Shown here: one piece after another, positions 1-9,412 of the stretch
How positions within the stretch are numbered: the first letter of the stretch is position 1
Layout of the letters: every line of letters begins with the position of its first letter
Assembly: GCF_001613005.1 (NCBI RefSeq)
Contig: NZ_BDBN01000045.1
Coordinates: forward strand, 16,135 to 80,134
Reading direction: 5' to 3'
DNA: 64,000 nucleotides
DNA from: Nocardia nova NBRC 15556
Lineage (GTDB): Bacteria; Actinomycetota; Actinomycetes; Mycobacteriales; Mycobacteriaceae
Made by a program: the position numbers and the translations under genes
The notes under the pieces: model-generated
The model's database searches: none
The model's input: the letters and a program-made list of their open reading frames with translations, nothing else
Told to the model about the DNA's origin: nothing

Positions 1-40
1 CACCCGCAATGCCAAGGACGTTCGCTTCCTCGACGTGTAG
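1..40 (+). CDS. gyrB: DNA gyrase subunit B, 3' end only
   Basis: The first 40 bases encode the last twelve residues (TRNAKDVRFLDV) followed by a TAG stop. This ending is the typical C-terminus of actinobacterial GyrB, and gyrA follows 72 bases later in the same direction, as in the origin-proximal gyrBA pair. The rest of the gene lies outside the window. GyrB is the ATPase half of DNA gyrase. Confidence 0.9.
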   Translation, partial: TRNAKDVRFLDV

Positions 41-112
41 CCGGCGCTGCGCAGCACACTGCGCGCCCGTCCACATGCCGAGCCCTATGCACAGGCCCTC
101 TAAGGAGACTTC

Positions 113-2611
<2,499 letters not shown>

Positions 2612-2690
2612 GGCTCGGATTAGCGTTAGGTTCTGGAAGCGGTAATTTCTCCACAAGCAGCGGCGCCACGACGGATCGAAGGATTCTGCA

Positions 2691-3665
2691 TTGACCACTC
2701 CGAATCAGCCGAACGACGAGCGAAACCACGCCAACGGTGTGACCGAGCGGATCGCACCGTCACCGATTCCGCCGCGGCCGGCGCCGCGGTCCGGGTCGTC
2801 GGCCGACAACGGCTCGGGTAGTTCGTCCGCAAACCCCGAGTCGCAGGGCGATTCCGCGAAATCCGGCGCTGCGGCGCCGGAGGCCGCCGAGGCCGGTGAG
2901 GGTCGTGGTGGTTCTCGCTTCGAGGAGGGTTGGTCGCAGCTGCCGCAGCGGGAGCCGCAGTCGAATCTGAATCGCCCCGGCCAGGCTCCCGTGCAGGGCC
3001 GGGCGAACCCCCAGACCGGACTCGGCGGCGGGGTTAAGAACGCCCGTACCACCACCGACCTCGCGGCCAAGGCGGCGCGCAAGGAAGCGGCGATGGTGAA
3101 ATCCGTCGGCATCGACGGACCGACCCGCAGCATCGCCCGTCCGGAACTGATCAAGGATCTGCCCGATCTGTCGGATCTGCGGCATCCGCTGCCGCAGGCG
3201 GACGCCGGTGCGGCACAGTCGGTTCCGATGGCGGTGAAGACCGCGGCGCCGACCGTCTCGCCGGCCGCGCAGGCGGCGGTCGCCCAGGCGGTGACCAGCG
3301 GTGAGCCGTTGCGCGCGACCGTGCAGGTGCGCCATATCGACCCGTGGTCGACGTTGAAGGTTTCGCTGGTGATCAGCGTCGCCATGTTCTTCGTGTGGAT
3401 GCTGGCCGTCGGATTCCTCTACATCGTGCTCTCCGGCATGGGTGTGTGGGACCGCCTGAACAGCACCTTCACCGACATGGTGAACGACAACAACTCGTCG
3501 GCGACGACGATCATCGACGCCGGCAGCGTATTCGGATACGCGGCCGTCATCGGCCTGATCAACGTGGTGCTGTTCACCGCGCTCTCGACGGTGGGTGTCT
3601 TCATCTACAACCAGTGCACCGATCTGGTGGGCGGCGTGCAGGTGACGCTGGCCGATCCGGACTGA
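2691..3665 (+). CDS. DUF3566 membrane protein (Rv0007-like)
   Basis: A 324-residue protein beginning with TTG (AAGGA about seven bases upstream). Residues 1-205 are Pro/Ser/Ala/Gly-rich and look disordered. The C-terminal DUF3566 domain (about 210-320) contains two membrane segments (about 224-248 and 281-305) separated by a polar loop. The gene follows gyrA by 79 bases, as Rv0007 does in M. tuberculosis. Homologues have been connected with cell-envelope growth or division, but the molecular role is not established. The start is uncertain because the N-terminal tail is low-complexity. A terminator-like hairpin follows the stop. Confidence 0.88.
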   Translation: MTTPNQPNDERNHANGVTERIAPSPIPPRPAPRSGSSADNGSGSSSANPESQGDSAKSGAAAPEAAEAGEGRGGSRFEEGWSQLPQREPQSNLNRPGQAPVQGRANPQTGLGGGVKNARTTTDLAAKAARKEAAMVKSVGIDGPTRSIARPELIKDLPDLSDLRHPLPQADAGAAQSVPMAVKTAAPTVSPAAQAAVAQAVTSGEPLRATVQVRHIDPWSTLKVSLVISVAMFFVWMLAVGFLYIVLSGMGVWDRLNSTFTDMVNDNNSSATTIIDAGSVFGYAAVIGLINVVLFTALSTVGVFIYNQCTDLVGGVQVTLADPD

Positions 3666-3674
3666 CGCTCCGCG

Positions 3675-3713
3675 ACGAACGGCCGGCCGGTTCTCACCGG
3701 ACCGGCCGTTCGT
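3675..3713 (+). terminator. Terminator after the gyrA/DUF3566 genes
   Basis: Perfect 12-bp inverted repeat (ACGAACGGCCGG at 3675-3686 against 3702-3713), starting nine bases after the DUF3566 stop and followed by a short T-containing stretch (GCTTTAT). It separates the gyrase operon from the tRNA genes. Confidence 0.7.
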
Positions 3714-3740
3714 GCTTTATGGGTGCTTTGACCAGGCGTT

Positions 3741-3770
3741 TTGGAGAGCAATCGGGGGGTTGTGTAGTCT
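3741..3770 (+). promoter_or_regulatory. Candidate tRNA promoter
   Basis: TTGGAG (3741-3746), an 18-base spacer and TAGTCT (3765-3770) resemble a housekeeping sigma promoter about 46 bases before tRNA-Ile. It would drive the tRNA-Ile/tRNA-Ala pair. Only sequence resemblance supports it. Confidence 0.45.
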
Positions 3771-3816
3771 CTACCGAGTCAGTCACGACAGCATGTCGAG
3801 TCGAGACGAACACTAC

Positions 3817-3890
3817 GGGCCTATAGCTCAGGCGGTTAGAGCGCTTCGCTGATAACGAAGAGGTCGGAGGTTCAAGTCCTCCTAGGCCCA
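3817..3890 (+). tRNA. tRNA-Ile (GAT)
   Basis: A 74-base cloverleaf with a seven-base-pair acceptor stem (GGGCCTA/TAGGCCC), anticodon GAT at 3851-3853, the T-arm GTTCAAG and discriminator A. CCA is not encoded. It corresponds to ileT downstream of gyrA in mycobacteria. Confidence 0.97.
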
Positions 3891-3923
3891 CATTCGCATA
3901 CCTGGTCGTCGACGACGGCCGAG

Positions 3924-3996
3924 GGGGCCTTAGCTCAATTGGCAGAGCACTGCCTTTGCAAGGCAGGGGTTAGGGGTTCGATTCCCCTAGGCTCCA
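3924..3996 (+). tRNA. tRNA-Ala (TGC), copy 1
   Basis: A 73-base cloverleaf with acceptor stem GGGGCCT/AGGCTCC (one G-U pair), anticodon TGC at 3957-3959, a GGTTCGATT T-arm and discriminator A. CCA is not encoded. It corresponds to alaT next to ileT. An exact second copy starts 275 bases downstream. Confidence 0.97.
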
Positions 3997-4147
3997 CTTC
4001 TTCTTCTCACGATCCGGGGGGATCCGATCCGTCTCTCTCGCCGGTTCCTGTCGCGCCGATACACCTCACGCAGCGCTGCCGGTACCGCGTCGTCGATGCC
4101 GGAAGCCGTGGCTGCTGGGGCGGTCGCGGCACAGTAGGGTGGACGGC

Positions 4148-4255
4148 ATGAAACTTCTTCTGACGATCGGTGCCATTGCCGCAGTTGTCTTCGCCGTCAC
4201 CAAGGTTCGCAAGCGGAGCGAGGCGGATCTGTGGCACGAGGTGACCGCGCGCTGA
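4148..4255 (+). CDS. DLW-39 family small membrane protein
   Basis: A 35-residue protein, MKLLLTIGAIAAVVFAVTKV followed by a basic/acidic tail with the SEADLWHE stretch that gives the DLW-39 family its name. Residues 2-18 are hydrophobic (one membrane segment). The family is known as a very short actinobacterial protein near gyrA; its function is unknown. There is no ribosome site. Instead TAGGGT (4135-4140) lies seven bases before the ATG, the layout of a leaderless mRNA. It sits between the two tRNA-Ala copies. Confidence 0.85.
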   Translation: MKLLLTIGAIAAVVFAVTKVRKRSEADLWHEVTAR

Positions 4256-4270
4256 GCCGCCACGCTCACC

Positions 4271-4343
4271 GGGGCCTTAGCTCAATTGGCAGAGCACTGC
4301 CTTTGCAAGGCAGGGGTTAGGGGTTCGATTCCCCTAGGCTCCA
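4271..4343 (+). tRNA. tRNA-Ala (TGC), copy 2
   Basis: All 73 bases are identical to the copy at 3924-3996, while the bases upstream differ and downstream only one further C is shared. The anticodon is TGC. The copy marks the boundary between conserved gyrase-region order and the accessory genes that follow. Its 3' end runs into a minisatellite built from the same terminal bases. Confidence 0.97.
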
Positions 4344-4417
4344 CAAACCCCGCAGCTCCACAAACCCCGCAGCTCCACAAAACCCCACAGCTCCACAAAA
4401 CCCCACAGCTCCACAAA
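4339..4417. repeat. Minisatellite derived from the tRNA-Ala 3' end
   Basis: Four head-to-tail units and a nine-base partial: CTCCACAAACCCCGCAG twice (4339-4355, 4356-4372), CTCCACAAAACCCCACAG twice (4373-4390, 4391-4408) and CTCCACAAA (4409-4417). The first unit includes the last five bases of the tRNA (CTCCA). The array ends one base before the stop codon of the convergent TetR gene. Confidence 0.9.
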
Positions 4418-4418
4418 T

Positions 4419-5057
4419 TCACGGCCGGGCCAGCAGGTCGATGACCGCCTGCACTTCCTCCGGTGTCGGGGTCGGCAGATTGTCGCGGCCGTGGATCAGC
4501 CCGATCCCCAGATACACCATCGCGCCCGCGCGCAGCCGCGCCTGTCCCGGCTCGAAACCCAGATCGAGCATCGCCGTCTGCACGGTCCGGAAGATGCGCT
4601 GATCCAGTGCCCGGACCGCCGCCGCCACCGTGTCGTCGGTGCGTGACCACTCCCGCACCGAGGCCTCCACCATCCAGTGCTGCGGATCCACCAGCATGGC
4701 CGCCATCTGTTCGATGCGGGACTCGACCGGAATCGAATCCAAGGCGGCGAGGGCCCGGACCGCCTCACTCTGCATTTCGCCCCACCGGTCGGCCATCGCG
4801 GCCATCAGTTGTTCGAGATCGTCGAAATGCCAGTAGAAACTACCCTTGGTGACGCCCAGTTCCTCGCACAGCCGGGGAATCCGGATCGCGGTCACACCCT
4901 CGCGCGCGAGGAGATCCAACGCGCCGTTCACCCAGTCGTCGTACGACAGCCGCGTCGTCTGACGGCGGTTGCGATGTTGTGCCTCCGCTTTTCTGGAGGC
5001 CGCCTTTCCGGACACCGCCTTCTTGGACGTGACCGGGGCCTTCTTCGGTGCCGTCAT
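4419..5057 (-). CDS. TetR family transcriptional regulator
   Basis: A 212-residue regulator starting at the ATG of MTAPKKAP. Codons further upstream stay open but read as non-coding. A Lys/Ala-rich tail (1-30) precedes a TetR helix-turn-helix at about 40-85 (REGVTAIRIPRLCEELGVT, GSFYWHF), then an all-helical ligand domain. It faces the multicopper oxidase gene across a gap that holds a 6-8-6 inverted repeat, so it probably represses itself and the oxidoreductase genes. The ligand cannot be read from the sequence. The ribosome site is weak. Confidence 0.88.
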   Translation of the reverse strand: MTAPKKAPVTSKKAVSGKAASRKAEAQHRNRRQTTRLSYDDWVNGALDLLAREGVTAIRIPRLCEELGVTKGSFYWHFDDLEQLMAAMADRWGEMQSEAVRALAALDSIPVESRIEQMAAMLVDPQHWMVEASVREWSRTDDTVAAAVRALDQRIFRTVQTAMLDLGFEPGQARLRAGAMVYLGIGLIHGRDNLPTPTPEEVQAVIDLLARP

Positions 5058-5159
5058 CCATTCACCGCCGAGTCGCCCAGGTCCATAACCCGATCGTAGG
5101 GGAGCCGGCCCGCTGTGGATTCGACATGCGCACGGCCCACCTCCTCGCACCGTTCAAAC

Positions 5160-5179
5160 GAGTACCGTCTACTGTACTC
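5160..5179. promoter_or_regulatory. Candidate TetR operator
   Basis: Perfect inverted repeat GAGTAC-N8-GTACTC between the divergent TetR and multicopper oxidase genes, 57 bases before the oxidase start. Size and position fit a TetR dimer site. Binding by the neighbouring TetR is inferred. Confidence 0.55.
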
Positions 5180-5235
5180 AATGGTATGGTCGCTGCGACG
5201 GGTGACGATCGATGTCACCTCGGAAGGTGCGAGGG

Positions 5236-7029
5236 ATGAATCGACCGATCGGCCGCCGTGCGATGCTGCGCGGTATCGGCGCAGGTCTGACGGCCGCGGT
5301 GGCCGGGCGCGCGGCGACAGTCACGGCCGATCCCGTGCCGGGCGGATTCGAGAGCCCGCTGTTGTTCCACTCGCCCCCTATGCAGCCTTTCGTGGACGAA
5401 CTCCCGCGGCCGCCCGTCGTCACCGGCAGTCACCTGGACCTTGTCGCGACCACCACCAGCCATCGATTTCACCGCGATATGCCCGCGGTGCCCGCCTTCG
5501 GATACAACGATCAGACCTATCTGGGCCCGACCGTCGAACACGAAGCCGGCCGACCGCTGACTGTCCGGTTCCGCAACCGGCTCGGCGCTCATCCGTTCGC
5601 GGCCGATATCGACACCACCCTGCACGGGGTGCCGGAGAGCTACCGGACCACGGTTCCCGCCTCGCTGCATTTGCACGGTGGAGTGACTCCGCCCGCCAGT
5701 GATGGGCACCCGGAACAACTGGTCATGCCGGGACAACACCTCGATCACGACTTCCCGCTGCGGCAGTCGGCCGGTCACCTCTGGTACCACGACCACGCGA
5801 TGGGGATCACGCGGGCGAATGTCTACGCCGGATTGACCGGCATGATGCTGCTGCGCGACGAATTCGACACGGGAGCTCCGGACAATCCGCTCGGACTGCC
5901 GGCGGGGGAGTTCGAGATACCCCTGGTGCTGCAGGAGAAGTTGTTCGCCCCCGACGGCCGCCAGAGTCTGCGCTCGACCGCGGTGGTGCCACCGGGTTCG
6001 TGGGAAGGCGGTGCGGTCGGCGACGTCGGAGTGGTGAACGGGGTGGTGTGGCCACAGCTGCCGGTCGCGCGCGGGCTGTATCGGTTCCGTGCGATCAATG
6101 CCGCCTCGTTCAGTACGTGGAATCTGTTCTTCGGCAATCGGATGCGGTTCTGGGTGATCGGAAACGACCACGGACTGCTGGATGCGCCGGTGCCGGTACG
6201 CAATCTACGACTCGCTCCGGCCGAACGGGTGGATCTCCTGGTGGATTTCGCCGAGCTCGCGCCGGGGGAGACGGTCGAACTATGCAACGACGAAGCACCG
6301 GTGTTCCAGGCGTCGATCCTGGGCGAGGTCGCGATGCCGGTGTTCTGCCGCTTCCGCGCCGAGGATCGCGCGGGGTTGCGCGGGCCGGTCCCGCAGACGC
6401 TGCGCGGTGGACCGCGACAGCCCGCGCCGCTGCCGCCGGTGCCGGTGCCGACTCTGTCGCGGACCCTCACGGTCAGCCAGCCGTACGAACTGCGGATGCC
6501 GCCCGCGATCATGTCGTTGAACAACCTGCGCTATTCGGATCCGGATATCGAAATGCCGCGGCAGGGCACGACCGAGGTGTGGAACATCGTCAACATCACG
6601 CCCGATCCCCATCCCATCCACATCCACCTGGTGGATTTCCGCATCCTGAGCCGTACGCCGCTGCGCACTGTGGATTACCAACTCGCTCATCCCCAACCGG
6701 CGATCGGCACCCGGTGGACTCCCGATCCGGAGGGCTTCCTGGCCGGGCCGCCGCAGCCGCCGGCGCCGTGGGAGAGCGGCCGTAAGGATGTGGTGCGAGT
6801 CGACGGCGGCACCGTCACCCGGATCGTGGTGCGATTTCCGACCGCCGACGAACTCGGATTCGATCCCGACGCGCCCTTTACCGGACTCACCGCGCCCATG
6901 CCGGGTGCGGCGCATTCGGCGGAGCATGCCGCGCATCGGGATTCGGATCTGCGCGGCTTCGTCTGGCACTGCCATCTGCTCGATCACGAGGACCACGACA
7001 TGATGCTGCGATTCCGAACGGTGCGGTGA
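5236..7029 (+). CDS. Tat-exported multicopper oxidase
   Basis: A 597-residue oxidase that should couple one-electron oxidation of a phenol-, pigment- or metal-type substrate to four-electron reduction of O2. A twin-arginine signal (GRRAMLRGIGAG, residues 6-17) sends it out folded. All copper ligands are visible: HLHGG (H145, H147), YHDH (H185, H187), HPIHIH (about 459-464) and WHCHLLDHEDHDM, where H578/C579/H580/H584 and axial M589 build type 1 and trinuclear sites. The ATG at 5236 is preferred to 5212 because GGAAGG lies eight bases before it. The domain pattern is CotA/bilirubin-oxidase-like; the substrate is unknown. It is first of four close same-strand genes. Confidence 0.93.
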   Translation: MNRPIGRRAMLRGIGAGLTAAVAGRAATVTADPVPGGFESPLLFHSPPMQPFVDELPRPPVVTGSHLDLVATTTSHRFHRDMPAVPAFGYNDQTYLGPTVEHEAGRPLTVRFRNRLGAHPFAADIDTTLHGVPESYRTTVPASLHLHGGVTPPASDGHPEQLVMPGQHLDHDFPLRQSAGHLWYHDHAMGITRANVYAGLTGMMLLRDEFDTGAPDNPLGLPAGEFEIPLVLQEKLFAPDGRQSLRSTAVVPPGSWEGGAVGDVGVVNGVVWPQLPVARGLYRFRAINAASFSTWNLFFGNRMRFWVIGNDHGLLDAPVPVRNLRLAPAERVDLLVDFAELAPGETVELCNDEAPVFQASILGEVAMPVFCRFRAEDRAGLRGPVPQTLRGGPRQPAPLPPVPVPTLSRTLTVSQPYELRMPPAIMSLNNLRYSDPDIEMPRQGTTEVWNIVNITPDPHPIHIHLVDFRILSRTPLRTVDYQLAHPQPAIGTRWTPDPEGFLAGPPQPPAPWESGRKDVVRVDGGTVTRIVVRFPTADELGFDPDAPFTGLTAPMPGAAHSAEHAAHRDSDLRGFVWHCHLLDHEDHDMMLRFRTVR

Positions 7030-7030
7030 A

Positions 7031-8287
7031 ATGACGACACAGATACGAACCCTGAAATGCCCCAGCGCTTTCCGGTATTGGGAGGCGAAGCAGCAGCCCG
7101 CCGTGCAGCGCTTGGAAGCGATCGTGCGGAAAGTGACCGGGGCCGAACTCTTTCCCACCGACGAGCAGGCCCGGGCTCTCACCGAGGATCTGTTCGCCGG
7201 TGATCCGGTCGCCGAACGATTCGTCGCCGAGGTGATGCACGGTCCCGGTGGTTCGGCACAGGGCCGCGCACTGCTGGACCGGGCCTTGGCCGAGGGGATC
7301 GATGCCGTTCCCGAGGCGCCGGATTCGATGCGCGAACTGTTCGCCGAATTCGACACCGTGCCCGAGTGGGTGCGTCCCGAATTGGTCGAACAGGGCGCGG
7401 CCATCTGGCGGCGCTGGGGCACCATGCTGTTCAGCTTCGCGGGTGCGGAAACACTGGAGATGTACACCGAATCGGCGGTCGCGACTCCGCTGTCGCTGGC
7501 GGGCGGATATGCCGGAAACAGTGCGCTGCGCAGGTATTTGGAGACCTGCCGATTCTGGATGGACGTCTCGCAGCCGAATGCGCTGCTCACCCCGGGGTCG
7601 ACCGGGCGCGCCACCGCGCTCAAGGTCCGGGTGATGCACGTGTCGGTGCGGGCACGGGTGGCCGGCCATCCCGAATGGGATATCGACAAGTGGGGGCTGC
7701 CGATCAGCCAGACCTATCAGTTGCTGACCCTGATCGCGGGCAGTGTGACACCCGGCCTCGGGCTGTGGGCGCTGGGATATCAGACGACGCCGTCGGAAAT
7801 CCGTGCGCTGCTGCACTTTCAGAAGTACATGGGATATCTGCTGGGCGTGCGGTTGCAGTGGCATCCGGAAACCGTGGTCGACTCGCTGCGGGTGCTGGCG
7901 ATGACCATCGCCTCGCGTTCCTACGACGCCGGTGCGCACGCCGCGGAATTGATCGAGTCCTATCCCGCCGCGTTCGCTCCCCGTCCCGAACACCGCGGCG
8001 TGAGCCGGCTGCGCGCCGCCTACAACTACCGCATCAACTCCGTGTATTCGGCGATGTACATGGCGCCGGGCACGCGGCGCAAATACCGTATGCCCCCGGC
8101 CTTTCCCTGGTTGCTGATTCCGGTGCTGCGGTTTCCGCTCATCACCGCGATGGAATTCGTGCGCCGGATACCGCCGGTCGGGCGGGTGCACGAGAAGGTG
8201 ATGGTGCGGCACCGGGAGAACTGGTACCGGGCCCAAATGCAGGGCAGAGAAGCGGAATTCGATGCGAGCGGAGCGTTGCGGCGATGA
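7031..8287 (+). CDS. Oxygenase MpaB family protein (DUF2236)
   Basis: A 418-residue DUF2236 protein whose ATG starts one base after the oxidase stop, indicating translational coupling. The family includes fungal MpaB and bacterial latex-clearing protein Lcp, b-type haem oxygenases that cleave C=C bonds. The block RRYLET...KVRVMHVSVR gives R168, T172 and H203 with nearly the spacing recalled for the haem-site Arg, Thr and His of Lcp. An equivalent of the Lcp catalytic Glu is not evident. No signal peptide is seen. The substrate is unknown; being tied to a multicopper oxidase suggests a shared oxidative pathway. Confidence 0.85.
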   Translation: MTTQIRTLKCPSAFRYWEAKQQPAVQRLEAIVRKVTGAELFPTDEQARALTEDLFAGDPVAERFVAEVMHGPGGSAQGRALLDRALAEGIDAVPEAPDSMRELFAEFDTVPEWVRPELVEQGAAIWRRWGTMLFSFAGAETLEMYTESAVATPLSLAGGYAGNSALRRYLETCRFWMDVSQPNALLTPGSTGRATALKVRVMHVSVRARVAGHPEWDIDKWGLPISQTYQLLTLIAGSVTPGLGLWALGYQTTPSEIRALLHFQKYMGYLLGVRLQWHPETVVDSLRVLAMTIASRSYDAGAHAAELIESYPAAFAPRPEHRGVSRLRAAYNYRINSVYSAMYMAPGTRRKYRMPPAFPWLLIPVLRFPLITAMEFVRRIPPVGRVHEKVMVRHRENWYRAQMQGREAEFDASGALRR

Positions 8288-8299
8288 ACGACAGCCATT

Positions 8300-9346
8300 G
8301 TGGAGGCGTGGAACGGTCCCGGCCGCCGGGACGGTGAACTCACCACGGTCGAACCGCGCCACAACGCACTGCATCCCGCGGCGAGTTCGCTCGCCTTCGA
8401 GCACTGGTATTTCGACGCACATCTCGACAGCGGGCATACCGTCGTCGGATTCCTCACCAAACGCCGCCCGGAGGATTTCCCGCACGCGCGTCCCTGGGTC
8501 GAGCTGATGGTCTACGAACCGGACGGCACCCGTCGGCAGGTCTCGCGCAAATATCCCCGCAATCAGGCGTCGTTCGACGCGCAGTCGTGTGATGTGCGGA
8601 TCGGAGACAACCGGGCCTACACCGAATTCCGGCCCGACGGATTGCCGACGCATCACCTGAGACTGGCCGAGGACGGTTTGGTTTTCGACCTGCGCTTCGA
8701 CAACGAACTGCCGAGCTGGATGCCCGGTAAGGGGGAGACGCATTTCGGCGGCGGTGATTCCTTCGGCTGGGTCGTCGGCGCGCCGCGCGCACGGGTGAGT
8801 GGCACCGTGACCATCGACGGCGTCGAGCGGTCCGTCACCGGTCGCGGGTACGCCGATCACAACTGGGGCGTCGGCGATATGCGCAAGATCATCGAGCGCT
8901 GGCACTGGGGGCGGCTGTATGTGGAGGACTATTCGCTGCTGTTCGCCGACGTGCTGACCCAGCAGCGACGCGGCGCGCACGAGATCGCGCCGCTCATGCT
9001 GGCCCACCACGACCGCGTCGTTCTCTCGACCGGCGAAACGACGCTGCGCGAGGGACCGGCGCGTTTCGACGCGACCGCCGGGCGCGGCTATCCGGAGTGG
9101 ATCGAACTGCGCGTACCCGATCGGGTCGAATTGCGGCTGACAGTGGATCGGGTGATTCACGCCCACGATCTCCTCGACGATATTCCGCTGGTGGGCACTC
9201 GGCTGCTGAAACCGCTGGCGCACAAGTTGATCGGACATCCGGGCTATTTCCGATTCGAATCCACCTTCGAACTGACCGTGCTCGGCGGTGCGGAACCGGT
9301 CCGCCGCACCGGCACCACCTTGCACGAATTGGTGGCGCTCACCTGA
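8300..9346 (+). CDS. AttH/CrtC-like lipocalin-fold protein
   Basis: A 348-residue protein beginning with GTG twelve bases after the previous stop; no other start is available before the frame closes at 8285. The beta-rich sequence and the conserved GYADHNWG block (around 190) plus two Trp/Gly-rich strands resemble AttH/hydroxyneurosporene-synthase (CrtC) double-lipocalin proteins. Members hydrate carotenoid or terpenoid double bonds or bind hydrophobic ligands. There is no signal peptide or membrane segment. Its place between a DUF2236 oxygenase and a flavin monooxygenase suggests work on the same hydrophobic substrate. The exact activity is not known. Confidence 0.75.
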   Translation: MEAWNGPGRRDGELTTVEPRHNALHPAASSLAFEHWYFDAHLDSGHTVVGFLTKRRPEDFPHARPWVELMVYEPDGTRRQVSRKYPRNQASFDAQSCDVRIGDNRAYTEFRPDGLPTHHLRLAEDGLVFDLRFDNELPSWMPGKGETHFGGGDSFGWVVGAPRARVSGTVTIDGVERSVTGRGYADHNWGVGDMRKIIERWHWGRLYVEDYSLLFADVLTQQRRGAHEIAPLMLAHHDRVVLSTGETTLREGPARFDATAGRGYPEWIELRVPDRVELRLTVDRVIHAHDLLDDIPLVGTRLLKPLAHKLIGHPGYFRFESTFELTVLGGAEPVRRTGTTLHELVALT

Positions 9347-9412
9347 GACTTGCGCGGTTCGCGCATCCGCGGTGCAAGGACGCTGCAAGCGGTTGGCGGC
9401 AGGGTCGATGTC

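Noticed and set aside
4271..4343. tRNA-Ala copy 2 as a phage or ICE attachment site
   Set aside because: No integrase or other mobility gene is present, and the duplicate covers the complete tRNA rather than only its 3' end.
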